DNA of 5,871 nt from an uncultured Collinsella sp. (GTDB taxonomy: Bacteria; Actinomycetota; Coriobacteriia; Coriobacteriales; Coriobacteriaceae), in assembly GCA_902491135.1 (NCBI GenBank), contig CABUGR010000083.1:1-5871 (forward strand), written 5' to 3'. The notes below the pieces were generated by a model. It saw only the letters and a program-made list of their open reading frames with translations, was not told the DNA's origin and did not search any database. This document shows positions 1 through 4,753 of the stretch, one piece after another. Position 1 is the first letter of the stretch, and each line of letters opens with the position of its first letter. The translations under genes were made by a program, and so were the position numbers.

Positions 1-411
1 CTTGCCTCGGCCTCCATGGGGCTTATTGTGCCCAGTGTGATTGCTCATGTCGACAAGGGCCGTTTTGCGCGTATTTGCGGCATCGTGCGCCTTTCCCTGA
101 CTGCTCTATTTTTGATTCCCTTTACTCCGGTCTATTTGCTGCCCGTGTTCTATGTGTTGCAGACGGTCGCCTACTCGTTATTTGCTCCAATTAAATACTC
201 AATTTTTCAAAATGCTGTCGATTCATCGATGCGCTGTTCACTGATTTCGGTTCAAAGCCAGATGGTGGCGGTGGGTGCTGTTCTTTTCTATCTGCTCAAC
301 TCTGTGCTGAGTAGCGTTGCGGGCATTCGAGTCGTATTGCTTGTTGCGCTCGGGATTTCTTCCCTGGTGTATATCCCCGCGCTATTTCGTCTTACAAGTC
401 AAAGGCCATGA
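1..411 (+). CDS. C-terminal part of a multi-pass membrane protein, MFS-transporter-like (5' end outside window)
   Basis: The frame is open from the first base and ends at TGA 409-411, giving 136 visible residues; the true start lies upstream, and the ATG at 16 has no ribosome binding site. At least three hydrophobic segments are visible: residues about 33-61, 88-106 and 111-129. Between them is a polar loop with the charged pattern DSSMRCS (74-80), where MFS proteins often carry a short cytoplasmic loop before the last helices. The chain ends in a short basic tail (RLTSQRP). This fits the last helices of a major facilitator permease, but no substrate can be named and another polytopic transporter is possible. 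Codon use is visibly more AT-rich (TTA, TTT, ATT, AGT) than in the acetate kinases next door, as is common for weakly expressed membrane proteins or acquired genes. A strong terminator at 445-478 separates it from ackA1. Confidence 0.6.
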   Translation, partial: LASASMGLIVPSVIAHVDKGRFARICGIVRLSLTALFLIPFTPVYLLPVFYVLQTVAYSLFAPIKYSIFQNAVDSSMRCSLISVQSQMVAVGAVLFYLLNSVLSSVAGIRVVLLVALGISSLVYIPALFRLTSQRP

Positions 412-444
412 GTATTTAGGCACCGATAACTTATATATCAACGC

Positions 445-478
445 AATAAACCCGAGCGCGAGGGCGTTTGGGTTTATT
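445..478 (+). terminator. Rho-independent terminator after the transporter-like gene
   Basis: A 15-bp stem pairs 445-459 with 464-478 around a four-base GAGG loop. It starts AATAAACCC and ends GGGTTTATT, with two G-U pairs in the middle. The 3' arm supplies a T-rich tail running to 480. It lies 33 bases after the stop of the upstream gene and 53 bases before ackA1, so it should insulate the two. The A-rich 5' foot makes it potentially bidirectional. Confidence 0.85.
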
Positions 479-497
479 ATTGAAGCGTATGTAACCT

Positions 498-514
498 GGC
501 GGTGCCACACCGCC
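498..514 (+). promoter_or_regulatory. Short hairpin in the ackA1 leader
   Basis: GGCGGTG (498-504) and CACCGCC (508-514) form a perfect 7-bp GC-rich stem with a three-base CCA loop. It ends seven bases before the AGGGAG ribosome binding site of ackA1. It could act as an mRNA 5' stabiliser or affect ribosome loading. It lacks a T tract, so it is not a terminator. The function is inferred only from position. Confidence 0.45.
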
Positions 515-521
515 TGTTAGT

Positions 522-527
522 AGGGAG
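522..527 (+). promoter_or_regulatory. Ribosome binding site that fixes the ackA1 start
   Basis: AGGGAG lies four bases before ATG 532. This selects 532 over the in-frame ATG at 502, which has no Shine-Dalgarno site, falls inside the leader hairpin, and would add ten residues not expected before the family N-terminus MNVLVVNAGSS. Confidence 0.8.
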
Positions 528-531
528 ACAC

Positions 532-1710
532 ATGAACGTTCTGGTCGTCAACGCAGGATCTTCGACCCTTAAGTATCAGGTCATCGATACCAAGTCCCAC
601 AAGGTGTCCGCAAAGGGCTCCTGCGAGCGCGTCTGCTTTACCGGCGGTACCTTCACCCACGCTGCCAACGGTTCCAAGAAGGTGACCGAGAACATCGAGT
701 TCCCCGACCACAAGGTCGCCATCGAGGTCGTTCTGAAGGACCTCGAGGCCAACGGCGTCAAGATCGAGGGCATTGGTCACCGTATCGTTCAGGGTGGCTG
801 GTACTTCGGCGATTCCTCCCTCGTCGACGAGGACGTCCTCGCCAAGATCCGCGAGGTCGCTCCGCTGGCGCCGCTGCACAACAACCCCGAGGCCAACGTT
901 ATCGAGTACTGCCTGGAGCAGTATCCCGACCTGCCCAACGTCACGGTCTACGACACCGCTTTCCACTTCAACATGCCCGAGGTCGCCAAGACTTACGCCC
1001 TGCCCAAGGACGTCTGCGACAAGCTGCACATCCGTAAGTACGGCGCCCACGGCACCAGCTACCGTTACATCTCCAAGAAGGTCGCCGAGATGACCAACGG
1101 CGAGGCTCGCAAGGTCGTCGTGTGCCATATCGGCTCCGGCGCTTCCCTGTGCGCCATCGAGGACGGCAAGTGCATGGACACCACCATGGGCCTCACCCCG
1201 CTCGACGGCGTCATGATGGGCACCCGCTGCGGCTCCATCGACCCGGCTACCGTGTGCTACCTGCAGCGCGAGGGTGGCTACACCTTCGACGAGGTCGACG
1301 AGATGATGAACAAGAAGTCCGGCCTTTTGGCTGTGACCGGCGGCAAGACCAACGACTGCCGCAACGTCGAGGAGCTCGCCGCCGCTGGTGACCCCGATGC
1401 TCAGCTCGCCTTCGACATGTTTGTCTACAAGATTGCCGCCAAGGTTGCCGAGATGGCTACTTCTATGTGCGGTATGGACACCCTGGTCTTTACTGCCGGC
1501 ATCGGCGAGCACGCTCCGGCTGTCCGCGCTGGCGTGGCCGACCGTCTGGCCTTTATGGGCGTCAAGATGGACCATGCCCGCAACGCCCTGCGCGGCGACG
1601 GCGCTTGGTGCCTGTCCGCCAAGGATTCCAAGGTCAAGATCTTCGTCATCCCCACGGATGAAGAGTTCATGATCGCCTCCGACGTCGAGCGCATCGTCAG
1701 CGGCAAGTAA
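532..1710 (+). CDS. ackA: Acetate kinase, first tandem copy, with divergent motif residues (AckA1)
   Basis: This is a 392-residue cytoplasmic acetate kinase (acetyl phosphate + ADP to acetate + ATP, or the reverse) of normal family length. It has the ASKHA-type N-terminal loop NAGSSTLK (7-14), HRIVQGG with Arg84, PLAPLHN (111-117), YDTAFH with Asp141, the HGTS motif with the likely catalytic His173, CHIGSGAS (198-205), MGLTPLDG (219-226), MGTRCGSIDP with Arg232, TAGIGEH (321-327) and IPTDEE with the catalytic Glu near 377. The start at 532 is set by AGGGAG and by homology to the copy at 1875. Four motif positions differ from AckA2 and from the usual family residue: Thr12 for Ser, Tyr177 for His in HGTSH, Ser202 for Asn in GNG, and His327 for Asn in GIGEN. 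All core catalytic residues I can place remain, so it is probably active, perhaps with altered kinetics or substrate. It is flanked by its own terminators. Confidence 0.95.
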   Translation: MNVLVVNAGSSTLKYQVIDTKSHKVSAKGSCERVCFTGGTFTHAANGSKKVTENIEFPDHKVAIEVVLKDLEANGVKIEGIGHRIVQGGWYFGDSSLVDEDVLAKIREVAPLAPLHNNPEANVIEYCLEQYPDLPNVTVYDTAFHFNMPEVAKTYALPKDVCDKLHIRKYGAHGTSYRYISKKVAEMTNGEARKVVVCHIGSGASLCAIEDGKCMDTTMGLTPLDGVMMGTRCGSIDPATVCYLQREGGYTFDEVDEMMNKKSGLLAVTGGKTNDCRNVEELAAAGDPDAQLAFDMFVYKIAAKVAEMATSMCGMDTLVFTAGIGEHAPAVRAGVADRLAFMGVKMDHARNALRGDGAWCLSAKDSKVKIFVIPTDEEFMIASDVERIVSGK

Positions 1711-1721
1711 TTGCAAGAGGG

Positions 1722-1760
1722 GAGGGGCTGGACGACCGAGTGCCGTTCGGCCCTTCTTTT
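1722..1760 (+). terminator. Terminator of ackA1
   Basis: A 13-bp stem pairs 1722-1734 with 1744-1756, including three G-U pairs, around a nine-base loop. It is followed by TTTT at 1757-1760. It begins 11 bases after the ackA1 stop. Its presence argues that ackA2 is transcribed mainly from its own promoter, although readthrough is possible. Confidence 0.75.
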
Positions 1761-1783
1761 GTGCTCGTTGGGCGATATGCCTG

Positions 1784-1820
1784 ATAGCTATTTATTAAGT
1801 TATGATAACTTCTTATTAAC
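1784..1820 (+). promoter_or_regulatory. AT-rich island upstream of ackA2 with inverted and direct repeats; probable promoter or operator
   Basis: This is an abrupt AT-rich stretch in a GC-rich surrounding, between the ackA1 terminator and ackA2. It holds the inverted repeat AAGTTAT-g-ATAACTT (1797-1811). That repeat is flanked by two copies of TTATTAA (1792-1798 and 1813-1819) whose starts are 21 bp apart, two helical turns. TATGAT (1801-1806) or TTTATT/TTATTA near 1791-1797 could serve as a -10. The best -35 for the latter is TTGGGC at 1768-1773. The exact promoter cannot be fixed by eye. Confidence 0.45.
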
Positions 1821-1863
1821 ATGCGGCCGCCTTAAGGGGTCTGCGTCGACCGTATTGCACTGC

Positions 1864-1870
1864 AAAGGAG
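1864..1870 (+). promoter_or_regulatory. Ribosome binding site of ackA2
   Basis: AAAGGAG ends four bases before ATG 1875. It is a stronger Shine-Dalgarno match than the AGGGAG of ackA1, and it fixes the start at the residue that aligns with the start of the first copy. Confidence 0.85.
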
Positions 1871-1874
1871 TCTC

Positions 1875-3053
1875 ATGAACGTACTTGTTGTCAACGCCGG
1901 CAGCTCAAGCCTCAAATATCAGCTTTTGGATACCGATACCCGCGAGGTTTTCGCCAAGGGCAACTGCGAGCGTATCGGATCGGACATGGGCATCTTTGGC
2001 CACTCCGAGAACGGTGGCGCTAAGCAGACCGAGGAGGTCCCTTTCCCCGATCATCGCTCTGCTATCGCTCGCGTGCTCGAGGAGCTCGAGAAGACCGACT
2101 TTACGATTGATGGCATTGGGCATCGTATCGTTCAGGGCGGCTGGCACTTCGATGATTCCGCGGTTGTCGACGACGAGGTTATGGCCAAGATTCTTGAGGT
2201 GGCACCGCTTGCTCCGCTGCACAACTACGGCGAGGCCGCAGCGATTGAGTATTGCCGTGAGAAGTATCCGGAGCTGCCCAACGTGGCGGTCTTCGACACC
2301 TCGTTCCACATGACCATGCCCGAGGTCGCCTACACCTACGCGCTGCCCAAGGACGTGTGCGACAAGTACCACGTGCGCAAGTACGGCGCACACGGTACGA
2401 GCCACCGCTACGAGTGGATGATGGCCAAGGAGATCCTGGGCTCGCGCTGCCACCGTCTGCTTTCGTGCCATCTGGGCAACGGCGCTTCGCTCGCCGCCAT
2501 CGAGGACGGCGTGTGCCGCGATACCACGATGGGCCTCACGCCGCTCGACGGCCTGATGATGGGTACCCGTTGCGGCTCCATCGACCCGGCTACCGTGTGC
2601 TACCTGCAGCGCGAGGGCGGCTACAGCTATCAGGAAGTCGATGACATGATGAACAAGCAGTCTGGTCTGCTTGCCATCTCGGGCATCTCCAACGACGCCC
2701 GCGACATCCGCACGCGCGCCTCCGAGGGCGACGAGCGCTGCCTGCTCGCCTTCGATATGTTCGCCTATAAGGCCATGCAGCAGGCCGGTTCCATGATCGC
2801 TTCCATGGCGGGCGTGGACACCATTACCTTTACCGCCGGCATCGGCGAGAACGACTGGTCGATCCGCAAGGCCTTCTGCGACTGCTTTGAGTGGCTGGGC
2901 GTACGCGTCGACAACAACAAGAACCGCGAGGCCGTGGGCAACGGCCCGCAGGTCATCAGTGCCGCCGGTTCCGCCGTCACGGTCATGGTCATCCCCACCG
3001 ACGAGGAATACATGATCGCCCACGACGTCGAGCGCCTGACCAAGAACAACTAA
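1875..3053 (+). CDS. ackA: Acetate kinase, second tandem copy, canonical motifs (AckA2)
   Basis: A 392-residue cytoplasmic acetate kinase, gapless against AckA1 for about 270 residues. An approximate hand alignment gives about 59% identity, with one single-residue gap near 271 and a compensating one near the C-terminus. The family motifs are intact: NAGSSSLK (7-14), HRIVQGG with Arg84, PLAPLHN (111-117), FDTSFH with Asp141, HGTSH with His173, CHLGNGAS (198-205), MGTRCGSIDP with Arg232, SNDAR (272-276), TAGIGEN (320-326) and IPTDEE with the catalytic Glu near 377. Like AckA1 it has TRCGSIDP where most acetate kinases have TRSGDIDP, and HRIVQGGW where E. coli has HRIVHGGE. These therefore look like lineage traits that predate the duplication. 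With Pta, encoded convergently at 3604-4584, it would complete ATP-yielding acetate formation. A strong terminator follows at 3076-3111. Confidence 0.96.
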   Translation: MNVLVVNAGSSSLKYQLLDTDTREVFAKGNCERIGSDMGIFGHSENGGAKQTEEVPFPDHRSAIARVLEELEKTDFTIDGIGHRIVQGGWHFDDSAVVDDEVMAKILEVAPLAPLHNYGEAAAIEYCREKYPELPNVAVFDTSFHMTMPEVAYTYALPKDVCDKYHVRKYGAHGTSHRYEWMMAKEILGSRCHRLLSCHLGNGASLAAIEDGVCRDTTMGLTPLDGLMMGTRCGSIDPATVCYLQREGGYSYQEVDDMMNKQSGLLAISGISNDARDIRTRASEGDERCLLAFDMFAYKAMQQAGSMIASMAGVDTITFTAGIGENDWSIRKAFCDCFEWLGVRVDNNKNREAVGNGPQVISAAGSAVTVMVIPTDEEYMIAHDVERLTKNN

Positions 3054-3075
3054 CGCGCGCATTTGCAAGTAAACG

Positions 3076-3111
3076 AAAGGCCTCCAGAGCAACAGCTCCG
3101 GAGGCCTTTTT
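3076..3111 (+). terminator. Strong rho-independent terminator of ackA2
   Basis: A 10-bp perfect stem, AAAGGCCTCC (3076-3085) with GGAGGCCTTT (3100-3109), continues past one A-C mismatch into GAGC/GCTC around an AACA loop. The T run is 3107-3111. It begins 22 bases after the ackA2 stop. This is the clearest terminator in the window. Confidence 0.93.
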
Positions 3112-3127
3112 ACTAGCAGGTGGACGG

Positions 3128-3313
3128 CGGAAACCCCATCCCATTTCGAGCGCAAATACTGGGACACGCTTTCCGGTTGAGGCACGTTGCGGAAAGTGCG
3201 ACCCACAATAAAGCAAAATTCCGTCCCAAAGTTTCCCAAACAGGCCCCAAGCGGAAGCCACATCCCACAATCCGACTCCAAACTGGGATGTAGTTTCCGG
3301 CACAACAACCGCC
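3128..3313. repeat. Three tandem 62-bp units, each built on a 48-bp palindromic frame
   Basis: Units begin at 3128, 3190 and 3252, an exact 62-bp period. Each opens with CGGAAR-N5-WCCCA (16 bp), then 16 variable bases, then the mirror half TGGGA-N5-TTTCCG (16 bp), then a 14-bp linker. The mirror half is intact in units 1 (ends 3175) and 3 (ends 3299). In unit 2 only TTTCC survives at the right place (3233-3236 region). Unit 3 has the best stem: ACATCCCA (3260-3267) with TGGGATGT (3284-3291). The sequence between the anchors has diverged, so the units are old, or only the anchors are constrained. Because 62 is not a multiple of three, the array is not a protein repeat. It sits between converging genes and may be a REP/BIME-like extragenic palindrome family or a multi-site protein binding array. 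I do not recognise it. Confidence 0.75.
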
Positions 3314-3461
3314 GAAGCCCACCGGCCTTTCAATCTCCAAAGTGATCATCATCAGCAACGCCTGCGCTCCCAGCAACGGCACCCATCCATTCAGATTTTC
3401 AGCTCCAGCTCGTAGCCAAGCCGCCGTCCACCCCGGATTCCCTGATTGCTACGTGGCGGCA
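3314..3461. other. Gene-free stretch with no recognised feature
   Basis: This stretch lies between the 62-bp array and the large inverted repeat. I see no credible coding region, promoter, RNA gene or repeat. The bases just after the array (CGAAGCCCA near 3314) faintly recall the unit start and could be a decayed fourth copy. A weak TCCCTG/CAGGGA inverted repeat (3439-3444 and 3460-3465) overlaps the edge of the next element. Confidence 0.5.
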
Positions 3462-3588
3462 GGGACCCTACAGGGTAAAGCTCTGAAAATATTCCGCAGG
3501 ACGCATGAAACCCCCGCCGCACGAAGTGCGCAGCGGGAGTTTCATGCATGTCCGAGGACGTTTTCAGAGCTTTACCCTGTAGGGCCCC
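3462..3588. repeat. Large nested inverted repeat (127 bp) between ackA2 and pta
   Basis: The outer arms are perfect over 24 bp: 3466-3489 (CCCTACAGGG to CTGAAAA) with 3561-3584 (TTTTCAG to CCCTGTAGGG). They extend by GGG/CCC (3462-3464 and 3586-3588) past one mismatch. Inside, GCATGAAAC (3503-3511) pairs with GTTTCATGC (3539-3547), then CCCGC/GCGGG, then CGCAC/GTGCG closing on a GAA loop (3523-3525). Two 13-base internal-loop strands (3490-3502, 3548-3560) separate the outer and inner stems. They carry near-identical direct copies of TCCG(C)AGGACG. The element ends 15 bases after the pta stop, so it may end pta transcripts. There is no T tract right after it on either strand, so it is not a standard terminator. 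A MITE-like element or a structured RNA are alternatives. I saw no target-site duplication. Confidence 0.75.
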
Positions 3589-3603
3589 GAGGGGATATGT
3601 CAG

Positions 3604-4584
3604 CTACTCAGCCATCTGAGCCTGGACGGCGGTGATGGCCACGACACCCACGATGTCGTCGGCAGAGCAGCCGCGCGACAGGTCGTTGACCGGCTTGGCG
3701 ATGCCCTGCAGGATGGGGCCGTAGGCGTCGGCGCCGGCGAAGCGCTGGACCAGCTTGTAGCCGATGTTGCCTGCCTCGAGGTCGGGGAACACGAGCACGT
3801 TGGCCTTACCAGCGACGGAGGAGCCGGGAGCCTTGAGCTGGGCGACGGTGGGGACAATAGCGGCATCGAGCTGCAGGTCGCCGTCGATGGCGAGCTCGGG
3901 AGCCTTCTCCTTGCAGAACTTCACAGCCTCCTGGACCTTCTTGGCGACCTCGCCGCCAGCGGAGCCCATGGTGGAATAGGAGAGCATGGCCACGTGCGGC
4001 TCAACGTTGCCCATGAAGGTGGACCAGGAGTGAGCGGAGGCGATGGCGATCTCGGAGAGCTCGTCGGAGGACGGGTTGATGTTGAGGCCGCAGTCGGCGA
4101 AGATCAGCGTGCCGTCAGTGCCGAACTGCGGGGTGTCGGTGCACATCACGAAGAAGGCCGAGACCAGCTTGGTGCCCGGGGCGGTCTTGAGGATCTGAAG
4201 CGCGGGGCGCAGGGTGTCGGCGGTGGAGTGGCAGGCGCCGGAGACCAGGCCGTCGGCATCGCCCATCTTGACCATCATGGTGCCAAAGTAGGTGGCGTCC
4301 ATCACCTGGGCGCGAGCCTGCTCGATGGTAACGCCCTTCTTGGCGCGGAGCTCGGCAAACTTCTGCGCGTACTCCTCGTGCTTCTCGGCATTGCGCGGGT
4401 CGATGACGGTAGCGCCGGGAACGTTGATCTCGTCGGGGTTGCCCAGGATGACGATCTTTGCCAGGCCCTCCTCGATGATTTTGGTGGCCGCGACGATAGT
4501 GCGCGGATCCTCGCCCTCGGGCAGGACGATCGTCTTAAGGTCGGCCTTGGCGGCAGACTTCATACGGTTTAGGAAATCGCTCAT
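3604..4584 (-). CDS. pta: Phosphate acetyltransferase
   Basis: This 326-residue cytoplasmic enzyme catalyses acetyl-CoA + phosphate to acetyl phosphate + CoA, supplying the substrate of the two acetate kinases. Its length matches the short, single-domain Pta class (Methanosarcina or Bacillus type) and not the roughly 700-residue enterobacterial form with an N-terminal regulatory domain. Visible motifs are LPEGEDPR (21-28), ATYFGTMMVKMGDADGLVSG (97-116) followed by ACHSTADTLRPALQIL (117-132), the central SYSTMGSAGG (202-211), LVFPDLEAGNIGYKLVQR (264-281) and KPVNDLSRGCS (297-307), whose Ser303 and Arg304 match the CoA and catalytic site of the family. The start is ATG (4582-4584 on the plus strand), with AAGGAG at 4589-4594 four bases upstream. 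The gene converges on ackA2 rather than forming the common pta-ackA operon. Its leader holds a terminator-like hairpin (4637-4659). Confidence 0.96.
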   Translation of the reverse strand: MSDFLNRMKSAAKADLKTIVLPEGEDPRTIVAATKIIEEGLAKIVILGNPDEINVPGATVIDPRNAEKHEEYAQKFAELRAKKGVTIEQARAQVMDATYFGTMMVKMGDADGLVSGACHSTADTLRPALQILKTAPGTKLVSAFFVMCTDTPQFGTDGTLIFADCGLNINPSSDELSEIAIASAHSWSTFMGNVEPHVAMLSYSTMGSAGGEVAKKVQEAVKFCKEKAPELAIDGDLQLDAAIVPTVAQLKAPGSSVAGKANVLVFPDLEAGNIGYKLVQRFAGADAYGPILQGIAKPVNDLSRGCSADDIVGVVAITAVQAQMAE

Positions 4585-4588
4585 GTTA

Positions 4589-4594
4589 CTCCTT
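4589..4594 (-). promoter_or_regulatory. Ribosome binding site of pta
   Basis: On the minus strand AAGGAG is followed by TAAC and then the ATG at 4584, a spacing of four bases. It supports the full-length start MSDFLNRMK. Confidence 0.85.
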
Positions 4595-4636
4595 ACAAGC
4601 GTTTCGCTAAGCTCCAGGCACCCGGCTGTTCACGAA

Positions 4637-4659
4637 TAAACCCGCTGCTAGCGGGTTTA
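4637..4659 (-). terminator. Terminator-like hairpin in the pta leader; possible attenuator
   Basis: A perfect 10-bp stem, TAAACCCGCT (4637-4646) with AGCGGGTTTA (4650-4659), closes on a three-base loop. On the minus strand the 3' arm runs into GGGTTTATT, the same ending as the terminator at 445-478; both share the ten bases AATAAACCCG. It lies downstream of the candidate pta -10 (4712-4717) and 52 bases before the pta start. It could therefore stop part of the pta transcripts early, or simply block antisense transcripts from glf. On the plus strand the tail (ACCTTTC) is poorer. Confidence 0.55.
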
Positions 4660-4711
4660 CCTTTCAATTATGTACGCCGCGGTGCTTGAGCTTTCCTTGT
4701 GTGGCAAGCTC

Positions 4712-4717
4712 ATTATA
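4712..4717 (-). promoter_or_regulatory. Candidate -10 element of the pta promoter
   Basis: The minus strand reads TATAAT, a perfect consensus -10. At 17-bp spacing the -35 position (4735-4740) reads GCGATT, a poor match that overlaps the opposing -10. Transcription would start near 4705 and give a leader of roughly 120 bases. No better candidate is visible closer to pta. Confidence 0.55.
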
Positions 4718-4731
4718 GGACGCATTAGCGC

Positions 4732-4737
4732 TATAAT
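4732..4737 (+). promoter_or_regulatory. Candidate -10 element of the glf promoter
   Basis: The plus strand reads TATAAT, a perfect consensus -10, about 80 bases before the glf start. The -35 position at 17-bp spacing (4709-4714) reads CTCATT, a weak match that overlaps the minus-strand -10. The two promoters are therefore interlocked. Confidence 0.6.
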
Positions 4738-4753
4738 CGCTCTGATAAATATG

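Noticed and set aside
502..531. Ten-residue N-terminal extension of AckA1 from ATG 502.
   Set aside because: There is no ribosome binding site, it lies inside the leader hairpin, and AckA2 starts at the position equivalent to 532.
517..1716. A 399-codon open frame antisense to ackA1.
   Set aside because: It mirrors ackA1 almost end to end, is rich in Gly, Val, Ala, Asp and Leu as expected from the opposite strand of GC-rich codons, shows no domain, and has no ribosome binding site.
1823..1850. Run of restriction-site palindromes (GCGGCCGC, CTTAAG, GTCGAC) resembling a cloning linker upstream of ackA2.
   Set aside because: The sites are separated by ordinary bases, the flanking DNA is continuous with the natural gene context, and such sites are common in GC-rich genomes. 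There is no other sign of vector sequence.
1905..3308. A 467-codon open frame antisense to ackA2 that extends into the repeat array.
   Set aside because: Same antisense composition effect as for ackA1. Its upstream part runs through the 62-bp repeats and the ackA2 terminator, which is implausible for a real gene.
3128..3313. CRISPR array.
   Set aside because: Only short anchors are shared between units, the units are internally palindromic over 48 bp, and the linkers are 14 bp. There are no identical 23-40 bp direct repeats and no cas genes in view.
2989..3333. Minus-strand open frame across the repeat array giving a Trp- and Gly-rich peptide.
   Set aside because: The 62-bp period is not divisible by three, so the repeats shift frame from unit to unit and the palindromes explain the composition. 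No ribosome binding site was seen.
3462..3588. tRNA or other standard RNA gene in the large inverted repeat.
   Set aside because: No T-loop GGTTCGA-type motif or cloverleaf arm lengths are present. The fold is a single long hairpin with internal loops.
3342..3635. Plus-strand 97-codon frame in the ackA2-pta intergenic region.
   Set aside because: It crosses the large inverted repeat and the 3' end of pta on the opposite strand, lacks an RBS, and has no recognisable domain.
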